Of a stretch of 64,000 nt of DNA, positions 49,807 to 58,618 are shown one piece after another. Origin of the DNA: DASZTV01 sp035548125 (GTDB taxonomy: Bacteria > Actinomycetota > Actinomycetes > JAFAQI01); NCBI GenBank assembly GCA_035548125.1, contig DASZTV010000021.1, positions 1 through 64,000 of the forward strand, written 5' to 3'. The position numbers were made by a program, and so were the translations under genes. The notes beneath the pieces were generated by a model that saw only the letters and a program-made list of their open reading frames with translations, was not told where the DNA came from and did not search any database. How positions within the stretch are numbered: position 1 is the first letter of the stretch; each line of letters begins with the position of its first letter.

Positions 49807-51183
49807 GTGGCGCTGCGGCTGTACGACACCCGGACGCGTGGGGTCCGTGACTTCGAGCCGGTCACGCCCGGCGTGGCCACCCTCTATGTCTGCGGCGCGA
49901 CGGTGCAGTCAGCGCCCCATCTGGGTCATATCCGCTCCGCCGTGGCGTTCGACGTGCTGCGTCGCTGGCTCGAGGCTTCGGGCTACACCGTGAAGCACGT
50001 GCGCAACGTGACCGACATCGACGACAAGATCATCGCCAACGCCGCAACGCAGGGCGTCGACTGGTGGGAGCTCGGCACCGCTGTCACATGGCAGTTCGAG
50101 GACTCCTACGACACGTTGAACTGCCTGCGGCCTTCCGGGGAACCGCGTGCGACCGGACACGTCACCGAGATGATCGAGCTGATCCAACGGATCCTCGATG
50201 CCGGGCACGGCTACGCCGCGGGCGGAGACGTGTACTTCGACGTCCGCTCCCTGCCGTCGTACGGCGAGCTGTCCAACCAGCAACCCGACGCGATGCAGGC
50301 GAGCGCCGACGCCGGTGCGAAGCGCGACCCGCTCGACTTCGCGTTGTGGAAAGGCGCCAAGCCGGGCGAGCCGTCGTGGAACACGCCATGGGGCCCGGGT
50401 CGGCCGGGGTGGCACCTCGAGTGCTCCGCGATGGCGACCAAGTACCTCGGACCGGAGTTCGACATCCACGGGGGCGGGCGCGACCTGCGGTTTCCGCACC
50501 ACGAGAACGAGCTGGCGCAGTCCGCGTCGGTCGGTGACGGCTTTGCGCGGTACTGGTTGCACCATGGGATGATCAACACCGGCGGCACCAAGATGAGCAA
50601 GTCGCTCGGCAACTCCACCTACATCTCCGACATCCTCGAGACCGCGAGTCCGCAGGCGCTGCGCTACTACCTGGTTGCGCCGCACTACCGATCCGACACC
50701 GAGTGGGGCCAGGGCGACCTGGCCGAAGCGGCTGCTGCCTACGGCCGCATCGAGAACTTCCTCACCCGCGCCCGAGAGCGATTCGGTGCACCCGCTGCCG
50801 ATGCGGTGCTGCCCGCTGACTTCTCCTCGGCGATGGACGACGACCTGTCGACGCCTGCTGCGGTCGGAGTTATTCACGACACGGTGCGGGCCGGGAACGC
50901 TGCGCTCGCGGACGGAAACGAAGAGGTTGCTCGTTCGTCGTACGACGCCGTTGCGGCGATGTCGCAGGTCCTGGGCCTTTGGCCGGAGGACTTCGAAGGC
51001 GCCGGCGGACACTCGGAACTGAAGCGGGTCATCGACCAGACGATGCCCGCCCTGCTGGCGGCCCGGCAGTCGGCACGTGAACGCAAGGACTTCGCAGAGA
51101 GCGACCGGATCCGCGACGCGCTCGCGGCTGCCGGCGTGGTGGTCGAGGACACCGCCGACGGCCCGCGCTGGCGTCTCGGGTAG
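49807..51183 (+). CDS. cysS: Cysteinyl-tRNA synthetase
   Basis: A 458-residue class I synthetase from GTG. YVCGATVQSAPHLGHIRS includes zinc ligand Cys29 and the HIGH-type motif (HLGH, 38-41). MSKS is in GGTKMSKSLGN (KMSKS at 262-266), and DIHGGGRDLRFPHHENELAQS is the zinc and cysteine-binding block. The length agrees with the family. The alternative MshC ligase would show a different KMSKS region and context, and the position between ispF and rlmB is that of true cysS in actinobacteria. Confidence 0.96.
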   Translation: MALRLYDTRTRGVRDFEPVTPGVATLYVCGATVQSAPHLGHIRSAVAFDVLRRWLEASGYTVKHVRNVTDIDDKIIANAATQGVDWWELGTAVTWQFEDSYDTLNCLRPSGEPRATGHVTEMIELIQRILDAGHGYAAGGDVYFDVRSLPSYGELSNQQPDAMQASADAGAKRDPLDFALWKGAKPGEPSWNTPWGPGRPGWHLECSAMATKYLGPEFDIHGGGRDLRFPHHENELAQSASVGDGFARYWLHHGMINTGGTKMSKSLGNSTYISDILETASPQALRYYLVAPHYRSDTEWGQGDLAEAAAAYGRIENFLTRARERFGAPAADAVLPADFSSAMDDDLSTPAAVGVIHDTVRAGNAALADGNEEVARSSYDAVAAMSQVLGLWPEDFEGAGGHSELKRVIDQTMPALLAARQSARERKDFAESDRIRDALAAAGVVVEDTADGPRWRLG

Positions 51184-51194
51184 CGGCCAGGCTG

Positions 51195-52130
51195 ATGGCA
51201 CCGAAGAAGGGTCCGCACAAGGGCACCGGCGGGCACGGGCGACGCAAGCTCGAAGGTCGCGGCCCCACGCCCAAGGCCGAGGACCGCACCAAGCATCCGG
51301 CCGCTCGTCGAGCCCGCGCCGCGGCCAAGCGCGCCGCGACGCAGCAGGCGCGCCCGGCGCCGCAACCGCGGCGTCGAGGGGACGGGCGCGGCGCGGATGA
51401 CGTCGTGGCCGGCCGCAACGCGGTCGTCGAGGCGCTGCGCGCCGCGGTCCCGGCGACGAAGCTCTACCTCGCCTCCGGCCTCGACCGCGACGCGCGCCTG
51501 GTCGAGGCCGCCAAGCTGGCGTCGGACCACGAGGTCCCGGTGGCCGAAGCGAGCCCGCGCGACCTGGATCGGCTCAGCGGCGGAGCGCCGCACCAAGGCA
51601 TCGCGCTCGCCGTCAAGCCGTACGAGTACGAGCACCCTGACGACTTGCTGCGCCGTGTCCTGGAGTCCACTCACCCGGCGCTCGTCGTGGCGCTCGACGG
51701 CGTGACGGATCCGCACAACCTCGGCGCGATCGTGCGCTCGGCGGCAGCCTTCGGGGCGCACGGGGTGGTGCTGCCGGAGCGCCGGTCGGTCGGCGTGACG
51801 CCGTCGGCGTGGAAGGCGAGCGCCGGGGCGCTCGCGCGGGTGCCGGTCGCGCGGGCCACGAACCTGGTCCGCACCCTCACCGCCTACGCCGAGGCCGGTC
51901 TGATGGTCGTCGGCCTCGACGGTCGCGGCGAGATCGATCTCGAGGGCTTGGAGCTCGCGACGGGCCCGCTGGTCCTCGTGGTCGGCGCGGAGGGCCGCGG
52001 CTTGTCCCGCCTGGTGCGGGAACGCTGCGATCTCACGGTACGGATCCCGATGGTCGACGACGTGGAGTCGCTCAACGCGTCCGTTGCGACGGGTGTGGTG
52101 CTGGCCGAAGTGGCCCGCCGGCGTCGCTGA
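51195..52130 (+). CDS. rlmB: 23S rRNA (guanosine-2'-O-)-methyltransferase, SpoU family
   Basis: A 311-residue protein from ATG. The first 65 residues are a basic, disordered extension (KGPHKGTGGHGRRK). Residues 70-140 form the L30e-like substrate domain (DDVVAGRNAVVEAL). The SpoU knot has motif 1 DGVTDPHNLGAIVRSAAAFG, motif 2 LVVGAEGRGLSRLV and motif 3 VRIPMVDDVESLNASVATGVVL. It follows cysS by 11 bases, the standard actinobacterial arrangement (Rv3580c-Rv3579c). Confidence 0.94.
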   Translation: MAPKKGPHKGTGGHGRRKLEGRGPTPKAEDRTKHPAARRARAAAKRAATQQARPAPQPRRRGDGRGADDVVAGRNAVVEALRAAVPATKLYLASGLDRDARLVEAAKLASDHEVPVAEASPRDLDRLSGGAPHQGIALAVKPYEYEHPDDLLRRVLESTHPALVVALDGVTDPHNLGAIVRSAAAFGAHGVVLPERRSVGVTPSAWKASAGALARVPVARATNLVRTLTAYAEAGLMVVGLDGRGEIDLEGLELATGPLVLVVGAEGRGLSRLVRERCDLTVRIPMVDDVESLNASVATGVVLAEVARRRR

Positions 52131-52272
52131 CGCGAGAGTCTCGCCGAACGCGAAATCTTGCGGTCCGCTAGGCCGACCGGCCGAGCGCGATTCCGCCAGA
52201 CGTTGTGAGGAACGACGAGATGCGCTTTTCGGCTATGACCGGCGTCACACCGATTTGCCCGGTTTCATCCCG

Positions 52273-52289
52273 GTTAGCGCTTGGCTAAC
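52273..52289. promoter_or_regulatory. Short inverted repeat in the sigH upstream region
   Basis: GTTAGC and GCTAAC with a 5-base centre, in the 279-bp gap before the sigma factor gene. It could be an operator. The rest of this gap shows no clear -35/-10 pair or other structure that I can support. Confidence 0.3.
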
Positions 52290-52409
52290 TGCCCGCAACT
52301 CCAAGGTCGCTCGCTCGTTGTTGTGACGAGGCCCGATGTTCAGCGAACCGTCGCGAACCTACGATGCGTCAGCGGTCGTGCCAGTTTCCCAGTCCGAAAG
52401 GCCTGACCT

Positions 52410-53072
52410 ATGCGTTCTGTGAGGGTTCGCCCTGTTGCGATCTCCCCCCGTCGCGAGGATGACGACGACGCCCTTGTGGCGGCTGCCCGTTCCGGTGACG
52501 ACGAGGCCCTCACCGACCTGCTCACCAAGTACCGAGGCTTCGCGCGCTCGAAGGCGCGTTCGTACTTCCTGGTCGGCGCCGACCACGAGGACATCGTCCA
52601 GGAAGGGATGATCGGCCTCTACAAGGCGATCCGAGACTTCAACCCGGAGCTGACGTCGAGCTTCCGCGCGTTCGCCGAGCTCTGCGTCACCCGGCAGATC
52701 ATCACCGCGATCAAGACCGCGACCCGGCAGAAGCACGGTCCGCTCAACAACTACGTCTCGTTCTCCCGGCCGGTCGTGGCCGACGAGGAGGGCGATCGCA
52801 CCCTCGCCGACGTACTCCCGATGACGCAAATCTGCGACCCGGCGGACCTGGTGATCTCCGCCGAGCGGATCCGGGCGCTGCAGGCGCACTTCGACGCTGC
52901 GTTGTCCGACCTCGAGGCCGAGGTGCTGCGCCTCTACATCGACGGCAAGAGCTACCACGAGATCGCCGAGGTGCTCGACCGGCACGTGAAGTCGATCGAC
53001 AACGCGCTGCAGCGGATCAAGCGCAAGCTCGACAGTCACCTGCGCGAGCGAGAGATCGCCGACGCCTCCTAG
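52410..53072 (+). CDS. sigH: RNA polymerase sigma factor, SigH (sporulation-type) family
   Basis: A 220-residue sigma-70 family protein from ATG. Region 2 is visible as LLTKYRGFARSKARSYFLVGADHEDIVQEGMIGLYKAIRDFN, continuing to FAELCVTRQIITAIKTATRQK. Region 4 is LSDLEAEVLRLYIDGKSYHEIAEVLDRHVKSIDNALQRIKRKL. This layout, without region 3, and the HEDIVQEGMIGLYKAIRDF core are close to Bacillus SigH. It is not the mycobacterial ECF SigH. Such factors are common beside rlmB in actinobacteria. No anti-sigma gene is adjacent. Confidence 0.93.
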   Translation: MRSVRVRPVAISPRREDDDDALVAAARSGDDEALTDLLTKYRGFARSKARSYFLVGADHEDIVQEGMIGLYKAIRDFNPELTSSFRAFAELCVTRQIITAIKTATRQKHGPLNNYVSFSRPVVADEEGDRTLADVLPMTQICDPADLVISAERIRALQAHFDAALSDLEAEVLRLYIDGKSYHEIAEVLDRHVKSIDNALQRIKRKLDSHLREREIADAS

Positions 53073-53075
53073 TCC

Positions 53076-53134
53076 GTGATCTTGACGAAACGCGCGTTCT
53101 GAGGGCGGTTCAGCGCTCCTTTCGTCAAGATCAC
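53076..53134. terminator. Bidirectional hairpin between convergent genes
   Basis: Arms 53076-53090 and 53120-53134 (GTGATCTTGACGAAA and its complement) are perfect over 15 bases with a 29-base spacer. The element sits between the sigma factor stop and the stop of the convergent flavoprotein gene, whose TGA lies in the right arm. It is similar in style to the palindromes near 31.9 and 32.9 kb (GATCTTG core). Confidence 0.75.
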
Positions 53135-54732
53135 CGGGTGGTGGGGATGCCCTGGGGCTGGGCGAAGACGTCGGTCGGGTCGTAGGTCTGCTTCGCCTCG
53201 ATCAGTCGCGGCAGGTTCGACCCGTAGTACGCCCGTTGCGGATTGGGGAGCGAGGCATCGGCGTAGTTCTGGTACGCCTCCCCGGTGCCGTAGCGGTGAA
53301 GCGTCGAGCGCAGGTCGGCGAGTGAGCGGTGGTTGCGCGCCAGCGGCAGGGTGCCGCCACCGAGCCAGCCGGCGGTGTACTGCGCGTTGAAGAGCGCTCC
53401 GCGATGGACGTACGCCGTCGCGTCGCTCGCCAGGTCATCGACCTCACCCCCGAGGACGTCGAGCGACACCCCGCCGTTGCGCAGCCGCGGGTCGTGCGCC
53501 CGTCGCTCGACTGCCGCCACCATCGCGGCGATCCCCGCCGGTGGAATGGGGTCCCGGAAGTAGTCCGAGGCGCCGAGAAAGGCGCTGCGCGGCAGCCGCC
53601 CGCCGGGCGTCTCGTCGCCGATGTGGCACTGCGCGACGGACAGGTCGGCGCAGCCGGCCTCCAGCATCATCGTCGACTCGTAGCCGTCGTCGCGGACCGA
53701 GTGCGTGGTGGGCGCCGCGGGAATGGCGGCAAGCAGCGTGTCGAGCCGGGCGGACAGCGCGCTGCTCGGCCCGACGTGCACCGCGACGACCGACACGTTG
53801 GGCCCGGCCGCCTTGTTGTCGGGAGCCAGGATGTGGCACGCCGACCACAGCTCGCGCGGTGCGGTGACGGCGAACGTCTGCCACGCCTCGACGACGGCGG
53901 CCGCGACCGGCCACGGCCACACCAGGAACGCGTGCGAGAGCGACGGAGTGGGATGGGTCTCGAGGGTGAGGTCGGTGACGACGCCGAAGCTGCCGCCGCC
54001 ACCGCGCAAGGCCCAGTAGAGATCGGAGTGACGGTCGGCGTCGGCCACGACCGTCTCACCCTCCGCGGTCACGACGGTCGCCGCCGTGATGCGGTCGCAG
54101 GTGAGGCCGTAGCGGCGGGTGACGACGCCGACGCCGCCACCGAGGGCGAGCCCGGACAACCCCACCGACGGGCAGGAGCCGGCGGGGATCGCGGCGCCAT
54201 GCGCGGCCAGCTCTGAGTAGACGTCGACCAGCGCCGCGCCGGCGCCGATCGTGGCAGCTCCGTCACCGACCTCGACGGTGTTGAGGCCGCGGACGTCGAT
54301 GACCAGCCCCCGACCGGTGGATGCGCCGACGTAGGAGTGGCCACCGGAGCGGATCGAGAGGGGCAGGCCGAAGCGACGCGCGAAGTCGACGCAGTGGGCG
54401 ACGTCGTGCGGACCCGCGACCGCCGCGACGGCTGCCGGCCGGACATGGTCGAAGCGGGGATCGAAGAGCAGGGAAGCCTCCTCGTATCCCGCTTCGCCCA
54501 GCCGCCGCAGCGCGCCGCTCATCCGCCGAGCCAGCGCGGACCAGTCCGCGTTCGCCGCCGTCGCCGGGGCGCTGGGCTGCCCAGGTGACGGTCGCGGGGT
54601 TGGCGTGACCGGCCTCCGGCTGGGGCGGACGGTCGGGGAAGACCCGTCGCTGCACGCACCGAGCACGCCCGCCGTACCCGCACCCGCCAGCAGTCCGAGC
54701 ACGTGCCGACGGCTCAGCCGGGTGCCGGTCAC
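53131..54732 (-). CDS. Tat-exported FAD-binding oxidoreductase lipoprotein (berberine-bridge type)
   Basis: A 533-residue protein from GTG. Residues 5-27 are a Tat signal (SRRHVLGLLAG) ending in a lipobox VLGAC, so Cys27 is likely lipidated. A Pro/Ser/Thr linker follows. The FAD domain has RSGGHSYVGAS (His132) and AIPAGSCPSVGLSGLALGGGVG (Cys187), the pair used for bicovalent FAD. The BBE C-terminus is YYGSNLPRLIEAKQTYDPTDVF. Such enzymes oxidise sugars or alcohols outside the cytoplasm. The substrate is unknown. Confidence 0.9.
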   Translation of the reverse strand: MTGTRLSRRHVLGLLAGAGTAGVLGACSDGSSPTVRPSRRPVTPTPRPSPGQPSAPATAANADWSALARRMSGALRRLGEAGYEEASLLFDPRFDHVRPAAVAAVAGPHDVAHCVDFARRFGLPLSIRSGGHSYVGASTGRGLVIDVRGLNTVEVGDGAATIGAGAALVDVYSELAAHGAAIPAGSCPSVGLSGLALGGGVGVVTRRYGLTCDRITAATVVTAEGETVVADADRHSDLYWALRGGGGSFGVVTDLTLETHPTPSLSHAFLVWPWPVAAAVVEAWQTFAVTAPRELWSACHILAPDNKAAGPNVSVVAVHVGPSSALSARLDTLLAAIPAAPTTHSVRDDGYESTMMLEAGCADLSVAQCHIGDETPGGRLPRSAFLGASDYFRDPIPPAGIAAMVAAVERRAHDPRLRNGGVSLDVLGGEVDDLASDATAYVHRGALFNAQYTAGWLGGGTLPLARNHRSLADLRSTLHRYGTGEAYQNYADASLPNPQRAYYGSNLPRLIEAKQTYDPTDVFAQPQGIPTTR

Positions 54733-54897
54733 GTCTCATGTGACGTCCGGTGAGCGCGATCGGTTGCCCGGTCGACGTTGTTTCCCGCGGGTCGACGTGT
54801 CAGTCCACGATGCGAGGGGATCCGATGCCTATCGTCAACACGCAGAACCGCTCATGCCCAGCACGACAGTCGGTCGGCCCGATTGGTTGGAGGGGAC

Positions 54898-55680
54898 ATG
54901 GATCAGCGAAAGCTCTTTGCGGAGTTCCTCGGTACGGCGCTTCTGGTCATCTTTGCGGTCGGAGTCGCGACGCTCTCGTTCGGCTTCGGCGTCACGGGAA
55001 GCAGCGTCTCTGCCGGCGTGATGGCAACGGCGCTGGCCTTCGGCCTCGTCGTCCTCGTACTCGCGTACACGATCGGCCCCATCTCCGGATGCCACGTCAA
55101 CCCGGCCGTGACGTTGGGGTTCCTGATGTCCGGGCGGATGTCGCTCAACGAGGCCATCGGCTACTGGGTCGCACAGTTCGCCGGCGGAATCGGCGGCGCG
55201 CTCGCACTGTGGGGGTTGTTCTCCTCCTCGCCCGCCTATGACCGCGGGACGACGGGGCTGGGCGCCGACGGTTGGGGCAAGCACTCGATCTTGCACATCA
55301 CCGGAAGTGGCGCGTTCGGTGCCGAGGTGGTGCTGACGTTCCTGTTCGTGTTGGTGGTGCTCGGCGCGACCAGCCGGTTGGGCTCCCCCGGGTTCGCGGG
55401 ACTCGCGATCGGCCTTGCGCTGACCGTTGTCCACCTGCTGGGCATCCCGTTGACCGGTACGTCGGTGAACCCCGCACGCAGTCTCGGCCCTGCGATCGTC
55501 GTCGGTCATGACGCGCTGTCCCAGCTGTGGCTGTTCATCGTCGCGCCGCTGGTCGGTGCCGCGATCGCCGCCTTCGTCTACCGGTATCTGTTTGCCGAGA
55601 GCGGCACGGTGGCGGCGGCCACGGAGTCGGCTGCCGTCGCGGCGGACCGCGATGTCGGTCCGACCACCGCTACCCCGTAG
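54898..55680 (+). CDS. Aquaporin (AqpZ-type water channel)
   Basis: A 260-residue membrane protein. ATG at 54898 has GGAGGGG just upstream. It has six hydrophobic helices and two half-helices with NPA motifs: GCHVNPAVT and GTSVNPARS. HLLGIPLTGTSVNPARS matches the AqpZ filter region with His and Arg, suggesting water rather than glycerol. The C-terminus is Ala-rich and soluble. It is alone on the plus strand, followed by tRNA-Thr. Confidence 0.93.
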   Translation: MDQRKLFAEFLGTALLVIFAVGVATLSFGFGVTGSSVSAGVMATALAFGLVVLVLAYTIGPISGCHVNPAVTLGFLMSGRMSLNEAIGYWVAQFAGGIGGALALWGLFSSSPAYDRGTTGLGADGWGKHSILHITGSGAFGAEVVLTFLFVLVVLGATSRLGSPGFAGLAIGLALTVVHLLGIPLTGTSVNPARSLGPAIVVGHDALSQLWLFIVAPLVGAAIAAFVYRYLFAESGTVAAATESAAVAADRDVGPTTATP

Positions 55681-55714
55681 GGACGAGACGACCGCTCGCT
55701 AGCCTTGGCGGGCT

Positions 55715-55786
55715 GCCCCGTTAGCTCAGTGGTAGAGCACTCGCCTTGTAAGCGAGCGGTCGTCCGTTCAATCCGGACACGGGGCT
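55715..55786 (+). tRNA. tRNA-Thr (anticodon TGT)
   Basis: A complete cloverleaf of 72 bases. The acceptor arms are GCCCCGT and ACGGGGC, the D stem is GCTC/GAGC, the anticodon stem CTCGC/GCGAG encloses loop CTTGTAA with anticodon TGT, and the T stem is GTCCG/CGGAC with TTCAATC. The discriminator is T. CCA is not encoded. Twenty-four bases of the 3' half are repeated downstream at 56491-56514. Confidence 0.96.
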
Positions 55787-55830
55787 CGACTCGGCCGACG
55801 CCAGTACATCTGGCTGACAGGGAGATCCGC

Positions 55831-56481
55831 ATGAGGATCGGGCTTCTCGCGGTGGCACTTGCCGCAGCCGCATCACTTTTGGCTTGTTCGCACTCGTCGA
55901 GCGGCGATCGGGCGCTGAGCGTGTCTCCGGCTGGGAGTTCTCCGGTCCCATCGCCGGTTTCGACTACCGGGGCCCCCTCTGCGGAGGAGTTGAAATCCGC
56001 CGCGCTGAGCGTGTCTGACATGCCGACCGGCTGGGCGGCCGCAACTGAATCCGACGACGATACGGTCACGGGCTTCTGCAACCGACCGGTTCCGGATGAG
56101 GGCCTTTCGAAAGCCCAGGCCGGCTTCCAGAAGTCCGATCTTGGTCCAATTGCGGAAGAGGCTCTTCGTGGATACGCCTCGGCAGACGCGGTCTCCGAGG
56201 TCCTGAAGCAGATCCGTGACGATGCCTCAAGTTGCACATCAATGATCGACAAGGGCGACCAGGTGCACATCGCCGCCCTGTCGTTCCCGACGGTTGGCGA
56301 CGCCACGTTTGCTGTGCAGCTCAGCGGTGAGGGCGCCACCTTCGACGAGGCGTTCATTCAGGTAGGTAACGTTCTTGTGCAGGTGGGTGAGGGTGGGTTG
56401 GATGTGGATCCCGACCTCGCAGTTCGGTTTGCGCGTCGCTCCGTGGAGCTCGTCCGCGCGGCCTCTTCAAGCTGGCGATAG
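55831..56481 (+). CDS. Predicted lipoprotein, sensor-domain-like
   Basis: A 216-residue protein from ATG with AGGGAG upstream. The signal peptide is RIGLLAVALAAAASLLACS, with lipobox LLAC and a Ser/Pro-rich linker to about residue 50. The mature domain (AALSVSDMPTGWAAAT, GFCNRP, SSCTSMIDKGDQVHIAALSFPTVGDATFAVQLS) resembles exported sensor-like domains of actinobacterial lipoproteins, with two Cys. Codon usage is less GC-rich than nearby genes, which together with the flanking tRNA repeat suggests transfer. Function is unknown. Confidence 0.78.
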   Translation: MRIGLLAVALAAAASLLACSHSSSGDRALSVSPAGSSPVPSPVSTTGAPSAEELKSAALSVSDMPTGWAAATESDDDTVTGFCNRPVPDEGLSKAQAGFQKSDLGPIAEEALRGYASADAVSEVLKQIRDDASSCTSMIDKGDQVHIAALSFPTVGDATFAVQLSGEGATFDEAFIQVGNVLVQVGEGGLDVDPDLAVRFARRSVELVRAASSSWR

Positions 56482-56490
56482 TTCCCAGCA

Positions 56491-56514
56491 GAGCGGTCGT
56501 CCGTTCAGTCCGGA
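56491..56514 (+). repeat. Partial duplication of tRNA-Thr 3' half (possible att site)
   Basis: A 24-base stretch matches tRNA-Thr positions 55754-55777 (the variable loop through the T arm) with one mismatch, in the same orientation, 737 bases downstream. The repeat just follows the stop of the lipoprotein gene. Duplicated tRNA 3' segments are the usual scar of integrase-mediated insertion at a tRNA. No integrase is present between the copies, so this would be a remnant. Confidence 0.65.
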
Positions 56515-56694
56515 TAGTCCGTCTCGCACCGCGCATCCAAAGGGACACACGCAGCAGGTCGGCCGGTTCGCTTCAACCCGTGCGCCTGTCGCGGGGCAGG
56601 GATTCAAATGCCGACGGACTGCGGGTGCCTTGGCGACGATCCTGAGGTTCACTGTCGGGTGGAGACCGCCCGGATTGGCTAAGGGGGCTTGAAC

Positions 56695-57330
56695 GTGAAA
56701 GTTTGGCAGTCACCCCCAGGATGGCCCGATCCTCCCCCCGGCTGGACGCCCCCTCAAGGCTGGTCGCCCGACCCGTCATGGCCGGCCGCGCCAGAGGGCT
56801 GGCGCTTCTGGGTGGAACAACCTCAGGACCCGCCGCCGCCTCAAACCCCGGCACCGCTGCTTCAGACTCCACCGTCCACCGTTCTCTACACGGCGGATGG
56901 GCAGCCCGTTCATGTGCAAGTCACGCGCCCGGCTGGGACCGGCTATCCGAGAACGCTCTGGGTCGGGCTAGGGGCGGTGGCCGTCATCATCATCGGAACT
57001 TTGCTGCCATGGGCCAGCATCGCGATCTTTACCGTCAACGGCACGCAGACTGCGGATGGCAAACTCCTGCTCGTAGTCGCGATAGGTACGGCGTTCCTCG
57101 TAGCGGCGTCAGCGCGATCCACCGGGCTACTAGTCCTCGCGGTCCTTGCGGGGCTCGGCTGCGGAGCGATCTCGGTTATCGATCTGGTGCACATCACGCG
57201 GGTGCTGGATTCAACCGATTCAGATGCGATCGGCGGGTCGGCCGGAGTCGGGTTGTGGCTCGACGCGCTCGGGAGCGCAGTTCTCGTCGGTGCGCTGATC
57301 AAGCGATGGTCTGACACTAAGCGCGCTTAG
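56695..57330 (+). CDS. Membrane protein with Pro-Gly-Trp-rich N-terminus
   Basis: A 211-residue protein. GTG at 56695 has AAGGGGG 7 bases upstream and is preferred over TTG at 56689. The first 70 residues are a Pro/Trp-rich stretch with PPGWPDPPPGW and PPQGWSPDP motifs, similar to exposed cytoplasmic tails of actinobacterial membrane proteins. Four membrane helices follow (about residues 85-205). Base composition is again lower in GC. Function is unknown. It lies beyond the possible att repeat. Confidence 0.72.
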   Translation: MKVWQSPPGWPDPPPGWTPPQGWSPDPSWPAAPEGWRFWVEQPQDPPPPQTPAPLLQTPPSTVLYTADGQPVHVQVTRPAGTGYPRTLWVGLGAVAVIIIGTLLPWASIAIFTVNGTQTADGKLLLVVAIGTAFLVAASARSTGLLVLAVLAGLGCGAISVIDLVHITRVLDSTDSDAIGGSAGVGLWLDALGSAVLVGALIKRWSDTKRA

Positions 57331-57351
57331 TGTCCTGGTGGGGAGGGACCT

Positions 57352-58266
57352 GTGCCGCCGATGACGTCGCCGCTTCAGCCGATGACGCCGCTCGAGCCGC
57401 TGCGGCCGATGACACCGCTTCAGCCCCTGCTGCCGATGACGCCGCTGCAACCCATCGGGTCCGCGGCCGGGTACTCGCCGCCGGCTCCGGCAGAGCAGGA
57501 GGACTGGTCGGAGCCCGAGGAGGTGCCGGCCCCGCCGCCGGTGAGCTATCAGCCGCCGCCGCCGGTGCGGTACGACCTGCCGCCGCCGCAGGTCACGCCG
57601 TTGCCCGGCGGGATCCAGCTGCCGGTCCGCGTGCGGCGACGTTCCGGCGGTGCTGCGGCGGCGATCATCGGCGTCGTCGCGGCCCTGATCGTCGGACTTG
57701 CCGCCCTCGGTTCCCACACCTCGAGCGGCGGCGGTCCGGTCGTCGTGTCGGCGCCGTCGATCTCGCTGCCGACGTTCGGCTCGACCAACGGTTCCGGGTC
57801 CTCAGCTGGCAGCGGCCTCTCCGGTCACCACTCCGGCAACGCGGTCGCGAGCATCGGGCAGTCGCGGGTTCTCAGCGGCAACGTCAACGGTCAGCGGGTG
57901 CGCGTGACGTTGCTCAGCTGGCGGAACACCGCGCGGTCCAAGGACTCCTTCTTCGGGCCCCGTGCGGGAAAGCGCTTCGTTGCCGCGAAGTTCCGGATCA
58001 GGAATGTCGGCAGCGCGTTCTACGTCGACTCGCCCGCCAACGGCGCGTACGTCTTCGACCGCGCGGGACGGAGGTACCGGACGACGTTCGCGGTGAGCGG
58101 CATCCGCGAGGGCCCCGTCTTCGACGCAGTGGTCAGCCTCGCCGCCGGGGAATCGGCGCGCGGCTTCCTGGTCTTCGAGGTGCCCAGGCACGCGTCGATC
58201 CGCAGGATCCGGTTCAGCGAGAACTCGGGGTTCGGCCAGGCCGGGACGTGGTCGATCAGGCGGTGA
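57352..58266 (+). CDS. DUF4352 (telokin-like) membrane-anchored protein
   Basis: A 304-residue protein from GTG. The cytoplasmic part (1-95) is Pro-rich and starts with three or four copies of PMTPLQP-like units. One membrane helix (about 100-120, AAAAIIGVVAALIVGLAAL) is followed by a Ser/Gly linker and an exported domain. That domain (QRVRVTLLSWRNTA, GKRFVAAKFRIRNVGSAFYVDSP, YRTTFAVSG) is DUF4352, an immunoglobulin-like fold. The last 11 bases overlap the convergent receiver gene. Confidence 0.82.
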   Translation: MPPMTSPLQPMTPLEPLRPMTPLQPLLPMTPLQPIGSAAGYSPPAPAEQEDWSEPEEVPAPPPVSYQPPPPVRYDLPPPQVTPLPGGIQLPVRVRRRSGGAAAAIIGVVAALIVGLAALGSHTSSGGGPVVVSAPSISLPTFGSTNGSGSSAGSGLSGHHSGNAVASIGQSRVLSGNVNGQRVRVTLLSWRNTARSKDSFFGPRAGKRFVAAKFRIRNVGSAFYVDSPANGAYVFDRAGRRYRTTFAVSGIREGPVFDAVVSLAAGESARGFLVFEVPRHASIRRIRFSENSGFGQAGTWSIRR

Positions 58267-58618
58267 GTGCCGCCTCGATCTGAGCAGCGAGCGTCATCGG
58301 GTCGAACGGTTTCGTGAGCACCGCGTCGGGTGCGACCCGGCTGCGTTCGGCGTCGCTGACCGGCGACCCGGTGAGCAGCACGATCGAGGGCGCGATGTCA
58401 TGACCGCGCAGCGAAGAGACCGACTCTGCGGCGTCCTCGCCGGGGATGTTCAGGTCGAGCAGTACGACGTCGTACGACGTGCCGTCGTGCTCCGCCACGG
58501 CCGAGGCCGTGCTGCGCCGGGTCGTCAACGACCAGTCGGTGGTCACCTCGAGCGCAAGCTGGACCACGTCGAGGATCTCTTGCTGGTCGTCGACCGCGAG
58601 GACCCGCAGCCCGTTCAT
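58256..58618 (-). CDS. Single-domain response regulator (receiver)
   Basis: A 120-residue stand-alone receiver domain from ATG. The acidic pair is D10/D11, the phosphoacceptor D55 (VVLLDLNIPG), the switch T83 (IVLLTGSP) and K103 (LTKPFDP), all present. There is no output domain, so it must act through partners. Its ATG shares a base with the HPt stop (TAATG), which couples the two. It is the last gene of the TasA/SipW operon. Confidence 0.92.
   Translation of the reverse strand: MNGLRVLAVDDQQEILDVVQLALEVTTDWSLTTRRSTASAVAEHDGTSYDVVLLDLNIPGEDAAESVSSLRGHDIAPSIVLLTGSPVSDAERSRVAPDAVLTKPFDPMTLAAQIEAALTA

Noticed and set aside
49807..51183. mshC (mycothiol ligase) rather than cysS
   Set aside because: The length of 458 residues, intact KMSKS and location between ispF and rlmB fit cysS.
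56595..56640. GATTCAAAT sequence resembling a tRNA T-arm
   Set aside because: No acceptor, D or anticodon stems can be formed around it.
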